Shown here piece after piece: positions 11,101-19,984 of a stretch of DNA of 64,000 bases; position 1 is the first letter of the stretch, and every line of letters begins with the position of its first letter. The notes beneath the pieces are model-generated. The model was not told where the DNA came from. It saw nothing but the letters and a program-made list of their open reading frames with translations, and ran no database searches. This stretch comes from Bacteroidia bacterium (GTDB taxonomy: Bacteria; Bacteroidota; Bacteroidia; SpSt-205), in assembly GCA_026003235.1 (NCBI GenBank), contig BPGW01000002.1:192501-256500 (forward strand), read 5' to 3'. Made by a program: the position numbers and the translations under genes.

Positions 11101-14100
11101 ACCTTCCCGAGTCTCACGCAGACGACCTACTTCCGGGTGCGGGCCTATATTCCGGGCGGTGGGCCTTGTTCCGAAGCCTTCTCCAATGTGGTGCAGGTGG
11201 TGGTGCATCCCAGTCCTGTAGCCGGCACCATTCTGGTAGACCCTAACCCGACCTGTTCGGGTTCCAACGTGCTGCTCACGCTCACAGGGTATACCGGCGA
11301 TCAGATTCAGTGGCAGCAGCTGATTGGCGGGGTCTGGACCAACGTAGGGCCTAACTCCGACACTTGGACAGCGGGGCCTATTACGGGAACCACCTTCTAC
11401 CGGGCCCTGGTGTATAACAAGGGTTGTGGTCCGGCCGTTACGCCTGTAGCGACGGTGAATATTCTGCCCGGCACGAATTACAGTGTGAACCTCGCTGTAT
11501 CCCAAAACCCCATCTGCCAAGGGGACGCGGTGACCTTTACGGCGATTCCGGTGGGGGCGCCACCTTCACCGACCTTCCAGTTCTATGTGAATGGCACGCC
11601 CGTCATCGCCACCGGCAATACCTACACCACCACTACGCTCAATAACGGCGACCAGGTGTATGTAGAGATGCAGGTGACAAGCACGTGCGGGTCAGGCACC
11701 TTCACTTCCAACACCATCACCATGACGGTGAATCCCAAGCCTACCGTCACTATTACGGGCCCCGCTTCTTCCGTGTGTCAGGGTAGTCCTGCTACTTTTA
11801 CCGCCACGCCAAACCCCGCCACCGCCACTGTTCAATGGTATGTGAACGGCACCTTCACTGGCGTGACAGGAACCACCTTCACCACGACCACCCTCAACGA
11901 TGGCGACCAAGTCTATGCGGTGGCCGTGCAGGGTAGTTGTAGCAGCGCCCCGTCTAACACTATCACCGTGGATGTAGACCCGGCGCCTGTGGTGGTAATC
12001 TCCGCCGACCGAACCACCCTTTGTGCGGGTGAGCTGGTCACCTTCACGGCCGTAACCTACAACGCCGGGGCTTTCCCTACCTTCCAGTGGCAGGTCAACT
12101 CTGGTGCTGGCTGGACGAATATCCCTGGCGCGACCGGCAGTACCTACACCTCTTCTACCCTCAACAATGGGGACGTGATTCGGTGCTTGGTCTCTCCTTC
12201 GGGCACGGGCTGCTCAGGCACCTTTGCCTCCAATCCTATCACCCTCACCGTCAACCCCATCCCGACGGTTACGATTGCGGCCAGCGCTACCACCATCTGT
12301 GAAGGGCAGACGATTACGTTCACCGCTACCCCCACCAACGCGGGCCCTAACCCAACCTACCAATGGTACGTCAACAACGCTCCCGTCGGCACGAATAGCC
12401 CCATCTTTAGCACGAATACCCTCACCAATGGGAGCATTGTGAGCTGCGTGATTACTTCTACGGCGGGCTGCTCAGATGCCACGCTTTCGCGCTCTAATCT
12501 CATCACCGTAACCGTGAACCCTATCCCTCAAGTGACGCTTTCGCCGCAGAATCCTGAGGCCTGCGTGGGTTCGCCGGTGACCTTCACGGCGCTGGTGGCC
12601 AATGGTGTCCCTGGTCCTCTCACGTACGAGTGGTTTGTAAACGGGGTACCCCAGGGTGTCAATGCAAGCACTTTCGGGCCGGTGGTGCTAAACAATGGGG
12701 ACCAGGTTACGGCGCAGGTGGTGACGGCGGCGGGCTGCTCCAGCGCTGTCTCGGCTCCCAGCACCTTCACGGCTATCCCCCTGCCAGTGGTCACCATCTC
12801 GGCCTCTGCTACGACGGTTTGTGCGGGGGATGCGGTCACCTTTACCGCCAACGTGGTGAATGGCAGCCCTAACTCCACCTACGACTGGCAAGTCAACGGC
12901 GTTTCCCAGGGCGTCAATAGCCCTGTCTTCACCTACACCCCGGCAAGCGGAGATCAGGTGCAGTGCATCGTCACGACCGACCTCGGCTGTCAGAGCGCTC
13001 CTTCTAATCTGATCACGATTACCGTGAACCCCATTCCTACCGTGACGGTGTCGGCGGTGCCAGGGACCACGGTCTGCGAAGGCACCGCTATTACCTTTAC
13101 CGCTACGCCTTCGGGGGCAGGTCCGACACCGAGCTATCAGTGGTACCTCAATGGCAATCCGGTGGGTGCCAATTCGCCAACCTTCATTCTGAGCAATCCG
13201 CAGAATGGGGACCTCGTGACGGTGCGGGTCACCTCTACGGCGGGATGTACGGGGCCGGCCTCGGTGAGCGCGCCTATCACGCTCACGGTCAATCCTGCTC
13301 CGGTGGTGACCCTCACAGCTGTGCCGGCTGGGCCTATTTGTGCAGGGCAGTCGGTCACCTTCTCCGCGACGGCCATAGCGGGCGCTACTTACGACTGGTA
13401 TGTCAATGGCGTGAATGTGCAGTCTGGCGCTTCAGCCACCTACACCACGAGCAGCTTGGCCAACGGCGATCAGGTGTGGGTGCAGGCGACTTCGGCGGCA
13501 GGATGCGTAGGGCCCACTTCCTCGGTCTATACCGCTGTGGTGAACCCCATCCCCACCGTGAGCATCACCGTCTCAGCGAATCCCGTTTGCCCTGGGCAAT
13601 CCCAGACCTTCACCGCTCTCCCTGTGAACGCCGGTCCTACCCCCACCTACAACTGGTATGTCAACGGAAACTTGGTCCAGTCGGGCCCTTCGTCCACGTA
13701 CTCGGCTGCGCTGAACGCGGGCGATCAGGTGCATGCGGTGGTGGTGTCTTCGGCAGGGTGCCTCAGCGCCCCTTCTAATACCCTCACCGTAGCCCACTAC
13801 ACCAATCCTACAGTGAATGTCAGCGTGGCCCCGGGCACCACGGTATGTCAGGGCACGGCGGTGACCTTCACCGCTACCGTTGTTGGGGGTGGAGCTTCTC
13901 CCACCTACCAATGGTACCTCAATGGCAACCCCGTCGGCACGAACTCGCCCACCTTCCTCCTGTCCAATCCCGTTCATGGTGACCAGGTGTATGTGAAGGT
14001 CACTTCCACCAACGGGTGCAGCGGTCCAGGCTCGCAAAGCACGCCCATCACGCTCACGGTGAACCCGCAGCCGGTGCCTACCCTCACGGCGATTCCTTCA

Positions 14101-17100
14101 GGGCCTATCTGCGCAGGCCAGACGGTGAACTTTACCGCCACGACCTTCCCTGGAGCTACCTACACCTGGTATGTCAACGGCGCGGTCGTGCAAACAGGAC
14201 CAAGCTCGTCCTACAGCACCAACTCCCTCAACGATGGAGACCAAGTATGGGTGCAAGTCACTTCGGCGGCGGGATGCACGGGCCCCTTGTCCAATATCTA
14301 CACGGCTACGGTTCTGCCTGTGCCCACCGTGAGCATCACCATCTCGCAGAATCCTGTCTGCCCTGGCCAGCCTGTCACCTTCACCGCCATCCCCACGAAC
14401 GCCGGCTCTAACCCCACCTACAACTGGTATGTGAATGGTAACCTGGTAGCCAGCGGTACTACACCCACCTACACCACCTCTTCGCTTGCGAATGGGGATC
14501 AAGTGTATGCGACGGTGGTTTCGTCAGGTGGATGCTTGAGCGGGCCTTCCAACACCATAACGATTGCGGTTTCGCCGATCCCGACGGTGACGCTCTCGGC
14601 CTCGGCCAGCAGCGTCTGCCAAGGCTCGGCGGTGACCTTTACGGCTACCCCTACCAACGGCGGTCCTACGCCTACCTACAACTGGTATGTCAATAGCCTT
14701 TTGGTGGCTTCTACGACCAGTCCTACCTATACCACCAGCAATTTGCCTCCAGGCAATAACACGGTGTATGTGGTGATAGTGTCCTCGGCGGGCTGCAGTG
14801 GGCCAGCCTCCCAGTCCAATACGGTCAATGTGCTGGTGGAAGCCACCCCGACTGTAGCGATCACCGCTTCGGCTACCACGATATGCCCTGGGCAGTCGGT
14901 GCAGTTTATCGCCACGGCCAACGCCCCCGTCACCTACCAGTGGTACCTCAACGGCAATCCGATTGCGGGGGCTACCGCCAACACCTACACTTCCAGCACG
15001 CTCAACGACGGGGATGTGGTGTATGTGCGAGTGACCACGCCGGGCGGCTGCGTGGCCAGTTCTAACGCTATCGCTATCACAGTGCAGGGGCAGCCTTCGG
15101 TTTCTGTCTCGGTCACGCCGGCTTCGGCTACCATTTGTCAGGGCCAAACCTTAGTCTTTACCGCTACGGCTACGGGTGCGGGTCCTTCGCCGAGCTTCCA
15201 GTGGTACGTCAACAATGTCGCGGTGGGTACCAACAGCCCGGTCTTCTCGTCAAACACCCTCCAAAATGGCGATGTGGTGACGGTGCGAGTTACCTCTTCC
15301 GGCGGATGTACGGGGGCTTCGTCGCTCTCGGCGCCCATCTTGGTCACGGTGCATCCTAACCCTACGGTTCAGATTCAGGCTTCAGCTAACCCCATTTGCG
15401 CAGGCCAGACGGTGGTCTTCACTTCCACGGTGGCCAACGCCGGTCCCACCCCCACCTACCAATGGCAAGTGAACGGCGTGAATGTACCCGGTGCCACAGG
15501 GCCGAGTTTCCTCACCAGCTCTCTCAACAACGGGGATGTGGTGCAGCTTTTGGTCACCTCTTCGCAGGGCTGTCCAGCCGGCGGCCAACCTTCTAACGCT
15601 ATCCTTATGACGGTGCATCCCGTTCCAGCCATCACCCTCACGCAAACGCCGGCGGGCACGGTGTGCCGGGGCAGCCAGGTCACCTTCACGGTGGGGGGAG
15701 CGCCAACGGGGGCTACTTACACTTGGACGCTCAATGGCAACCCCTTGCCGGGCGTCACCACCGGTACCTACCTCACCGACAGCCTACGCAATGGCGACGT
15801 CGTAGCCGTGACGGTGACTTCTGCCCAGGGCTGCGTCTCCAATACGGCTTCCATAACGGCTTCGGTCATAGCAGGACCGGTAGCTGACTTCACCCCTCCT
15901 GCGCCTAAGTGCGTGTACGAGACCTTTGACTTCCAGAATAGCGGCTCCACCGGTGCTGGCCTTCTGTACCTGTGGGATTTTGGCACTTCCGCTACGCCCC
16001 AAACCTCCAACTTGGAAAACCCTACGGGCATTCGGTTTTCCACCCCAGGCCCTAAGTCGGTTAGCCTTACCATTACAGATCCGTCCACGGGCTGTGTAGC
16101 CCGCGTCACGAAGACCGTGTTCGTCAAACCCCAACCTACGGCCGGGATCGGCCCCGTACCTAACCTCTGTTATGGCCTGCCCTACAACTTCACGCAAGTG
16201 GGTACGAACGACCCAACTGCCCTGTTCATCTGGAGCTTCTCGCCGGATGGGCAGCCGGGCACTTCCCTCTCTCCCAATCCCGTGGGCATTACTTTCGCCA
16301 CCCCCGGACCTAAAACGGCCCAGCTCATTGTGATCGTAGATGGGTGTGCAGACACTGCCCAGGTTACCTTCACGGTGGATAGCACGCTACGGGTAGATCT
16401 GGGGCCGGACCGAGTCTTGTGCCAGTCTGACCTTCCTATCACGCTGGATGCCGGCCCTGGCGGTATCACTTACGAGTGGACGCTGAACGGCCAACCCATC
16501 GGCGGTAATACCCAAACTCTTACTGTGACACAAGGAGGCATTTACGCCGTACGCGTGACCAGCGCCACCGGCTGCGTCGGCCAGGATGCGGTCAACATCC
16601 AAGTGAGCAGCCAGATTCCCGTAGACCTTGGCCCCGACATCACCCTATGCGACAGGGGGGGCACGTCGGTAACCCTTTACAGCGGCTATCCGGGCGCTAC
16701 CCATACCTGGACCCGGGATGGGCAAGTGATTCCTGGGGCTACGGCCGATAGCCTCGTCGTGACCCAACCTGGCGTGTATGGGGTTACCGTGCAGCCGGCC
16801 GGCTCCTCCTGCATTGGCCAGGACTTTGTGGTGGTGCGCTTTGACTCGGTGATTACGGTCAATCTGGGACCGGATGTCTTCTACTGCAGCAGCGATCCGA
16901 TTCAGCCTCTGGTGGCGCCGACCGTTGGGGGTGCTACGTATGTGTGGTATCGGAATGGCCTCACCATCCCCGGCGCCAATGGCCCTTCGGTCACACCCTC
17001 CGGTTCAGGCACGTATGTGGTGGTGGTGCTGGCAGGCTCTTGCATTGGCACCGACACCGTGGAGGTGACGATTTCTCCGACAGTCCAGGTCAGCCTGCCG

Positions 17101-17868
17101 GATACGGTGCGTTTCTGCCCGGCTAACCCGCTTGTGGAGCTGGAGGCGCCGTACTATCCGGGCGCGACTTACCTCTGGACGCTCAACGGCACGCAAGTAG
17201 CGCAAGGGGTAGGCCTGTACCGGCTTGTAGACACCCGTGCAGGCGTGTGGCGGGTTTCCATCACCACGGCAAGCGGCTGTTCGGGTTCGGCCACCACGGT
17301 AGCCCAGCCGGTGCCAGCGCCTCGCCCGGACTTCCAAAGCGAACCGGCTATCCCGGCTCGCCTCGCCTCCTCCAACCCCGTCGTCCGCTTCATCAACACC
17401 TCGCAAAACATCACTCCGAATACCTTCTTCCGGTGGGATTTCGGCGATAGCACGACCTCTACCGAACGCGATCCGGTGCACCGCTTCCCCACCAGCGGCA
17501 CCTACTACGTCACGCTCTACATGTACAACGGCAACTGCGTGGATTCCATCCGCAAAGGGCCTATCACCATCGCTCCGGTGGACGGTTCCTTCGTTCCTAC
17601 AGGCTTTACCCCTAATGGCGACGGCATCAACGATGAGCTGTACTTCCCGGCTCTGGGCTACCGCGATTACGAGTTCTTCGTTTACAATCGGTGGGGGCAG
17701 CTCATCTTCCAGAAGCGCTTAGGCGAGTTGAAATACTGGGATGGCTATGAGAATGTAGGCGGTATGCGCAAGCCCGCTCCCGAAGGGGTGTACGTGTGGG
17801 TCTTCAAGGGCATCAAGGATAGCGGGGAGCAGGAGACCTTCACGGGTACGGTGACCCTCACGCGCTGA
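8125..17868 (+). CDS. Giant T9SS-secreted adhesin-like protein with Gly-rich block and 17 Ig/PKD-like repeats
   Basis: 3,247 residues. Residues 1-21 are a signal peptide (cleavage VWA|Q). Residues 25-190 look like the start of a right-handed beta-helix (IWYVKPGG, IRLATGNYTL). Residues about 190-507 are a glycine-rich block with long GGGG runs. A PKD-like domain lies near 660, then mixed Ig-like domains. About 1117-2586 carry 17 repeats of roughly 75-90 residues, each opening with (V/I)C.G...TF and closing with a GC...SN motif; they resemble the PKD-like family common in Bacteroidota. Two PKD domains (LYLWDFG) and four repeats opening V.LGPD follow. Residues 3153-3247 are a type B T9SS sorting domain (FTPNGDGINDE, YNRWGQLIF). 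The product is expected at or beyond the cell surface, probably in adhesion or gliding. Its ligand is unknown. Confidence 0.9.
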   Translation: MRLRASWLATLLGLVSLVWAQDPCGEGRIWYVKPGGCTGGAGCGSRSNPADIYWARNQACAVATPTAPHVIRLATGNYTLNNTIELCSHVYWDGGYDESQNWKKTNASNTTLNRTTNNPETGWPPRLIGMRGVNITNFQVHDIVLNVQGYAPGVRPTNHGMSVYGIYLAGCSNYRIVRCEVNAGRGADGANGPNGSPGGNGGGGWGGGNGDDRVGACLTSSGTVDGGGSGGTGGGGGFGGAGGFLPDMQPGQGGGNGGNGGNGGTGGAGGHGVYDPPCRPGNPGGTGALGLPGAPGGAAGGGGGNPGGAGAPGGGHAANCRCCTAQPTAAGGSNGTVGGAGTNGANAAGFVFASNYYAPNWGRGGGGGGGGSGGGGGGGGAGTEDVGFFSGCGPPCCIGDGGGGGGGGGGGGGGGGGGAGGYGGGGSFGLFTINNGAGGVVVDCRFTSGGGGAGGNGGAGAVGGLGAGGGAGGAGGTSIGGGKGGDGGGGGAGAAGGAGGNGGRGLDGPSYAIANVSGLTPAFSATGAPTLIGFGCTLNSSPSCGAVPNAPYVFNVQLLEGCTNSEITISQTVGGSANWVTPGAERIDSAGGNSVLVVSYPSQGWYTVTRDGPPAGAGGADVQYSEFINIFTDRLLPGIRTLYGGNPSKRMCAGEFMVFEHIPALGRFGDANTVEWQWSFPGGSINPSGAPVPPSVRAQADPGAIYYLNPGTYVVTLRARHDCCGWSKPIRDTIYVLPKPQVTILGPNEVCATGPMPTFQAVPAIPLAIDPNPEFRWYINGIPQTFSWIPLSANGHLFTPASLNNGDVIKVEIRSTAPLWCYDPAISFATKAITVSAPSQGGFAYINAPGITQLNVCPGEQHTVGVVGQSTGPNVTYQWIVSTDGGATWSPVLSGVTPSILTAPITVNGIRYRVVVKNGSCAPDTSTAVVFNLNAGANPGVVSVDPATDTVCAGQSANLSVAGFSGSIVWQYTTTPWIATSWVTTSYTTPNITFPSLTQTTYFRVRAYIPGGGPCSEAFSNVVQVVVHPSPVAGTILVDPNPTCSGSNVLLTLTGYTGDQIQWQQLIGGVWTNVGPNSDTWTAGPITGTTFYRALVYNKGCGPAVTPVATVNILPGTNYSVNLAVSQNPICQGDAVTFTAIPVGAPPSPTFQFYVNGTPVIATGNTYTTTTLNNGDQVYVEMQVTSTCGSGTFTSNTITMTVNPKPTVTITGPASSVCQGSPATFTATPNPATATVQWYVNGTFTGVTGTTFTTTTLNDGDQVYAVAVQGSCSSAPSNTITVDVDPAPVVVISADRTTLCAGELVTFTAVTYNAGAFPTFQWQVNSGAGWTNIPGATGSTYTSSTLNNGDVIRCLVSPSGTGCSGTFASNPITLTVNPIPTVTIAASATTICEGQTITFTATPTNAGPNPTYQWYVNNAPVGTNSPIFSTNTLTNGSIVSCVITSTAGCSDATLSRSNLITVTVNPIPQVTLSPQNPEACVGSPVTFTALVANGVPGPLTYEWFVNGVPQGVNASTFGPVVLNNGDQVTAQVVTAAGCSSAVSAPSTFTAIPLPVVTISASATTVCAGDAVTFTANVVNGSPNSTYDWQVNGVSQGVNSPVFTYTPASGDQVQCIVTTDLGCQSAPSNLITITVNPIPTVTVSAVPGTTVCEGTAITFTATPSGAGPTPSYQWYLNGNPVGANSPTFILSNPQNGDLVTVRVTSTAGCTGPASVSAPITLTVNPAPVVTLTAVPAGPICAGQSVTFSATAIAGATYDWYVNGVNVQSGASATYTTSSLANGDQVWVQATSAAGCVGPTSSVYTAVVNPIPTVSITVSANPVCPGQSQTFTALPVNAGPTPTYNWYVNGNLVQSGPSSTYSAALNAGDQVHAVVVSSAGCLSAPSNTLTVAHYTNPTVNVSVAPGTTVCQGTAVTFTATVVGGGASPTYQWYLNGNPVGTNSPTFLLSNPVHGDQVYVKVTSTNGCSGPGSQSTPITLTVNPQPVPTLTAIPSGPICAGQTVNFTATTFPGATYTWYVNGAVVQTGPSSSYSTNSLNDGDQVWVQVTSAAGCTGPLSNIYTATVLPVPTVSITISQNPVCPGQPVTFTAIPTNAGSNPTYNWYVNGNLVASGTTPTYTTSSLANGDQVYATVVSSGGCLSGPSNTITIAVSPIPTVTLSASASSVCQGSAVTFTATPTNGGPTPTYNWYVNSLLVASTTSPTYTTSNLPPGNNTVYVVIVSSAGCSGPASQSNTVNVLVEATPTVAITASATTICPGQSVQFIATANAPVTYQWYLNGNPIAGATANTYTSSTLNDGDVVYVRVTTPGGCVASSNAIAITVQGQPSVSVSVTPASATICQGQTLVFTATATGAGPSPSFQWYVNNVAVGTNSPVFSSNTLQNGDVVTVRVTSSGGCTGASSLSAPILVTVHPNPTVQIQASANPICAGQTVVFTSTVANAGPTPTYQWQVNGVNVPGATGPSFLTSSLNNGDVVQLLVTSSQGCPAGGQPSNAILMTVHPVPAITLTQTPAGTVCRGSQVTFTVGGAPTGATYTWTLNGNPLPGVTTGTYLTDSLRNGDVVAVTVTSAQGCVSNTASITASVIAGPVADFTPPAPKCVYETFDFQNSGSTGAGLLYLWDFGTSATPQTSNLENPTGIRFSTPGPKSVSLTITDPSTGCVARVTKTVFVKPQPTAGIGPVPNLCYGLPYNFTQVGTNDPTALFIWSFSPDGQPGTSLSPNPVGITFATPGPKTAQLIVIVDGCADTAQVTFTVDSTLRVDLGPDRVLCQSDLPITLDAGPGGITYEWTLNGQPIGGNTQTLTVTQGGIYAVRVTSATGCVGQDAVNIQVSSQIPVDLGPDITLCDRGGTSVTLYSGYPGATHTWTRDGQVIPGATADSLVVTQPGVYGVTVQPAGSSCIGQDFVVVRFDSVITVNLGPDVFYCSSDPIQPLVAPTVGGATYVWYRNGLTIPGANGPSVTPSGSGTYVVVVLAGSCIGTDTVEVTISPTVQVSLPDTVRFCPANPLVELEAPYYPGATYLWTLNGTQVAQGVGLYRLVDTRAGVWRVSITTASGCSGSATTVAQPVPAPRPDFQSEPAIPARLASSNPVVRFINTSQNITPNTFFRWDFGDSTTSTERDPVHRFPTSGTYYVTLYMYNGNCVDSIRKGPITIAPVDGSFVPTGFTPNGDGINDELYFPALGYRDYEFFVYNRWGQLIFQKRLGELKYWDGYENVGGMRKPAPEGVYVWVFKGIKDSGEQETFTGTVTLTR
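8697..9645 (+). repeat. Glycine-codon-rich low-complexity DNA within the giant gene
   Basis: Almost uninterrupted GGN codons encode the Gly-rich block of the 8125 gene. The densest part (about 9211-9390) has GGTGGCGGT-type microsatellite runs, which are prone to slippage and to assembly error. The reading frame stays open throughout. Confidence 0.85.
11475..15880 (+). repeat. 17 tandem Ig/PKD-like repeat units within the giant gene
   Basis: Each unit of about 225-270 bp encodes one (V/I)C.G...TFTA ... NGD.V ... GC...SN module. The units are clearly homologous yet differ at many codons, so they are old duplications rather than a recent expansion. Each carries two cysteines at fixed places, one near the start and one in the closing GC, which could form a disulfide in each domain. 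Confidence 0.8.
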
Positions 17869-17893
17869 TACGCCAAGAGCAGCTTCTCTCTCT

Positions 17894-17925
17894 CAGGCGG
17901 GCCCTACGGCCCGCCTGGGCTTTTA
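17894..17925 (+). terminator. Rho-independent terminator after the giant gene
   Basis: CAGGCGGGCC (17894-17903) pairs perfectly with GGCCCGCCTG (17908-17917) around a CTAC loop, followed by GGCTTTTAA. Confidence 0.88.
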
Positions 17926-18049
17926 AGTAACGCTGCTCGGTTCCGGGAGCTCTATAGGCTTTTCCAACAGCCGGACCAGACCCCTGCTGGCGCTCTATGG
18001 GGTGCTTTTTACCCTTATTGGACTGGGGCTGGCGGTGCGCTGGGGCGGC

Positions 18050-19261
18050 TTATAGCAAGGGAGAGTATTCCCGGGCGTAGATGTTGAGGGCGGCCCGCAA
18101 GATCTCTACCGCCTGCTCCAAGTAGGGCTCATCCAGCACATAGGCGATGCGTACGAGCTTTTTCCCTTTTTCCGGCTGGGTGAAAAAGCCGGTACCCGGT
18201 GCGACCATAACGGTCGTTCCCCCAATGTCAAAGTGCTCCAAAAGCCACCGGGCAAAAGCGTCACTGTCGGAAATAGGCAGTTGGGGCATCAGATAGAAGG
18301 CCCCCTGGACGGTGGGACAGGTTACGCCTGCAATGCTACGCAGCCCGGTAATGAGCGTATCCCGTCGCTTCTGGAAGGTCTCGCGCACATAAGCGTAATG
18401 GCTCTCAGGGAGTGCGAGAAGGGCTAAGCCCGCTATCTGCCCTAAGGTAGGCGGGGCAAGCCGGGCCTGCGCCCACTTGAGGGCAGCTTCTATCACTTCC
18501 GTATTGCGGGAGACGAGGGCCCCAATGCGCGCCCCACACGCCGAATACCGCTTGGACAGCGTATCCACCACCACCACAAAGTCCTCCGAATCCGGTATCT
18601 CCAACGCAGAAAAGAACCTTTCCCCATCGTAGCAGTAGTCGCGATAGGACTCATCGCTAAGCAGAAAAAGCCCATGCCGACGGCATATCTCCCCGATTTG
18701 GCGCACTTCTGCTTCCGAGTACAACTTGCCGGTGGGATTGGAGGGATTGCACAAAAGGATAGCACGGGTGTTTTCTGTGAGGGCAGCTTCCAGTTCAGTC
18801 GGAGAAGGCAGGGCAAAGTCCTCCTCTATGCGACTTTCTACCGCTCGCAACCGTACGCCCGTAGCATGCCCCAGCCCAATGTAGTTAGCATAGGTGGGCT
18901 CTATGACCAGCACTTCTTCTCCCGGGTTGAGGAGGGTGAGGAAAGCAAAGAGAAGGGCTTCTGAGCCCCCTGTCGTAGTGAGAAAGTGCTTGGGCTCCAG
19001 AGGAATGTGGTAGATCTCTGTGTAGAAGTGGGCGTAAGCTTCCCGAAAGGCTGGCAGGCCGCCGGATTCGGTGTAGTCCAGAACTTTGATTTGGGCTTTT
19101 TGGAGGGCTTCCCAGAAAGCTGCAGGGGTAGGAAGGTCAGGCTGGCCAATATTGAGGTGGAGGACTTTTTTGCCTTTGGCTTTGGCGGCGTTGGCGTAGG
19201 GAACCAGCTTTCGGATGGGAGAGGCCGGCACTTCTACGGCCCGACTTGAGAGCGCTGGCAT
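18050..19261 (-). CDS. PLP-dependent aminotransferase class I/II (aspartate aminotransferase-like)
   Basis: A 403-residue fold-type I aminotransferase. NIGQPDLPTP near the N-terminus, the CNPSNPTGKLYS segment, SDESYRDYCYDG and DTLSKRYSACGARIG (the lysine being the probable Schiff-base residue) are all in place. The length is normal. Such enzymes transfer amino groups between amino acids and 2-oxo acids; the exact substrate cannot be told from sequence. ATG 19261 follows TACCTTTG by 4 nt, and that box lies just after the mqnA stop, so the gene has its own promoter within the same-strand cluster. Confidence 0.88.
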   Translation of the reverse strand: MPALSSRAVEVPASPIRKLVPYANAAKAKGKKVLHLNIGQPDLPTPAAFWEALQKAQIKVLDYTESGGLPAFREAYAHFYTEIYHIPLEPKHFLTTTGGSEALLFAFLTLLNPGEEVLVIEPTYANYIGLGHATGVRLRAVESRIEEDFALPSPTELEAALTENTRAILLCNPSNPTGKLYSEAEVRQIGEICRRHGLFLLSDESYRDYCYDGERFFSALEIPDSEDFVVVVDTLSKRYSACGARIGALVSRNTEVIEAALKWAQARLAPPTLGQIAGLALLALPESHYAYVRETFQKRRDTLITGLRSIAGVTCPTVQGAFYLMPQLPISDSDAFARWLLEHFDIGGTTVMVAPGTGFFTQPEKGKKLVRIAYVLDEPYLEQAVEILRAALNIYAREYSPLL

Positions 19262-19265
19262 TAGG

Positions 19266-19273
19266 CAAAGGTA
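19266..19273 (-). promoter_or_regulatory. -7 box for the aminotransferase gene
   Basis: The minus strand reads TACCTTTG-ccta-ATG. It is an exact TAnnTTTG match, with 4 nt to the start. It occupies the short gap behind mqnA. Confidence 0.6.
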
Positions 19274-19288
19274 ACAAAAACCCCTCCG

Positions 19289-19984
19289 TTAGCGTGCCTC
19301 TAAGGCGTAAGGACGATAGCGTTCAGCCCAGGTTTCCAGCAGGAAACGGGGCAGAGGATATTTCAGGCTTTGCCAGTACCTGCGGATTTGCTGGGGAGAA
19401 AAGCCGTATCGGGCGGCGGCGAGGGGGGCTTTCTCAAAGTCGGGCACGCAAGCAGCCCACAGGCTTGCCAGCCTTTTTTGCATAGAGGGACGGGCCCACC
19501 ACACCGCAAAAACCACCGGTAGGCCGCCGGCCTGCGTGGCGACCTTCCCCAGGTCCAGGATGACAGGGAAGGCCCTGCGAAGCCGCAGCGCCGCATCGCC
19601 GATCACCAGCCGGCCATGGGGGCCTTCGGCTTTCTTCACGAGGGGGCGATGAGGAAGGTGCCCCTGATCCATCAGCCAGCGCACCAGAGCTACGGACGCC
19701 GTAGAACGGCCATCTACCTCCACGGCGTGCCACTGTTCCGGCGGAGTCTCGCTCACCAGCAGCACACTGTGCACGGCCCCCGCGCTGCCAATGCCCCACT
19801 CCAGCCAGGCTTCGGGTTCCTCCAGCACCACGGGGAAAGGCAAAAGGGCAGCGTCGGGTTTGTCTTTTTTCCAGGCTTCGGCTACGCGCTTGGGGTCCGG
19901 CAGGAGCGTGTAAGGAAGGCCTGCTTCCTCCAGGGCCGCCTGGTAGGGGTAGGCGTTCAGAAAGTCAAAGAGGAGCACGCGCAT
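19289..19984 (-). CDS. mqnA: Chorismate dehydratase, futalosine pathway of menaquinone synthesis
   Basis: A 231-residue MqnA-family protein (periplasmic-binding-protein fold, cytoplasmic). In this family the enzyme dehydrates chorismate to 3-enolpyruvyl-benzoate, the first step of the futalosine route. Seen here are the N-terminal FLNAYPYQAAL segment, the PDAALLPFPVVLE region, SVLLVSETPP, a GDAALRLR motif and FAVWWARPS near the C-terminal third. The length is a little short for the family (about 230-280). Its start overlaps the upstream phosphatase gene by 20 nt. With mqnE two genes upstream, the assignment is supported by context. Confidence 0.85.
   Translation of the reverse strand: MRVLLFDFLNAYPYQAALEEAGLPYTLLPDPKRVAEAWKKDKPDAALLPFPVVLEEPEAWLEWGIGSAGAVHSVLLVSETPPEQWHAVEVDGRSTASVALVRWLMDQGHLPHRPLVKKAEGPHGRLVIGDAALRLRRAFPVILDLGKVATQAGGLPVVFAVWWARPSMQKRLASLWAACVPDFEKAPLAAARYGFSPQQIRRYWQSLKYPLPRFLLETWAERYRPYALEAR

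Noticed and set aside
17926-18049. Short hydrophobic frame ending at 18053 (LALYGVLFTLIGLGLAVRWG)
   Set aside because: It looks like a membrane-protein tail, but there is no start codon or promoter and an apparent frame change upstream. It may be a gene remnant; the support is too weak to list.
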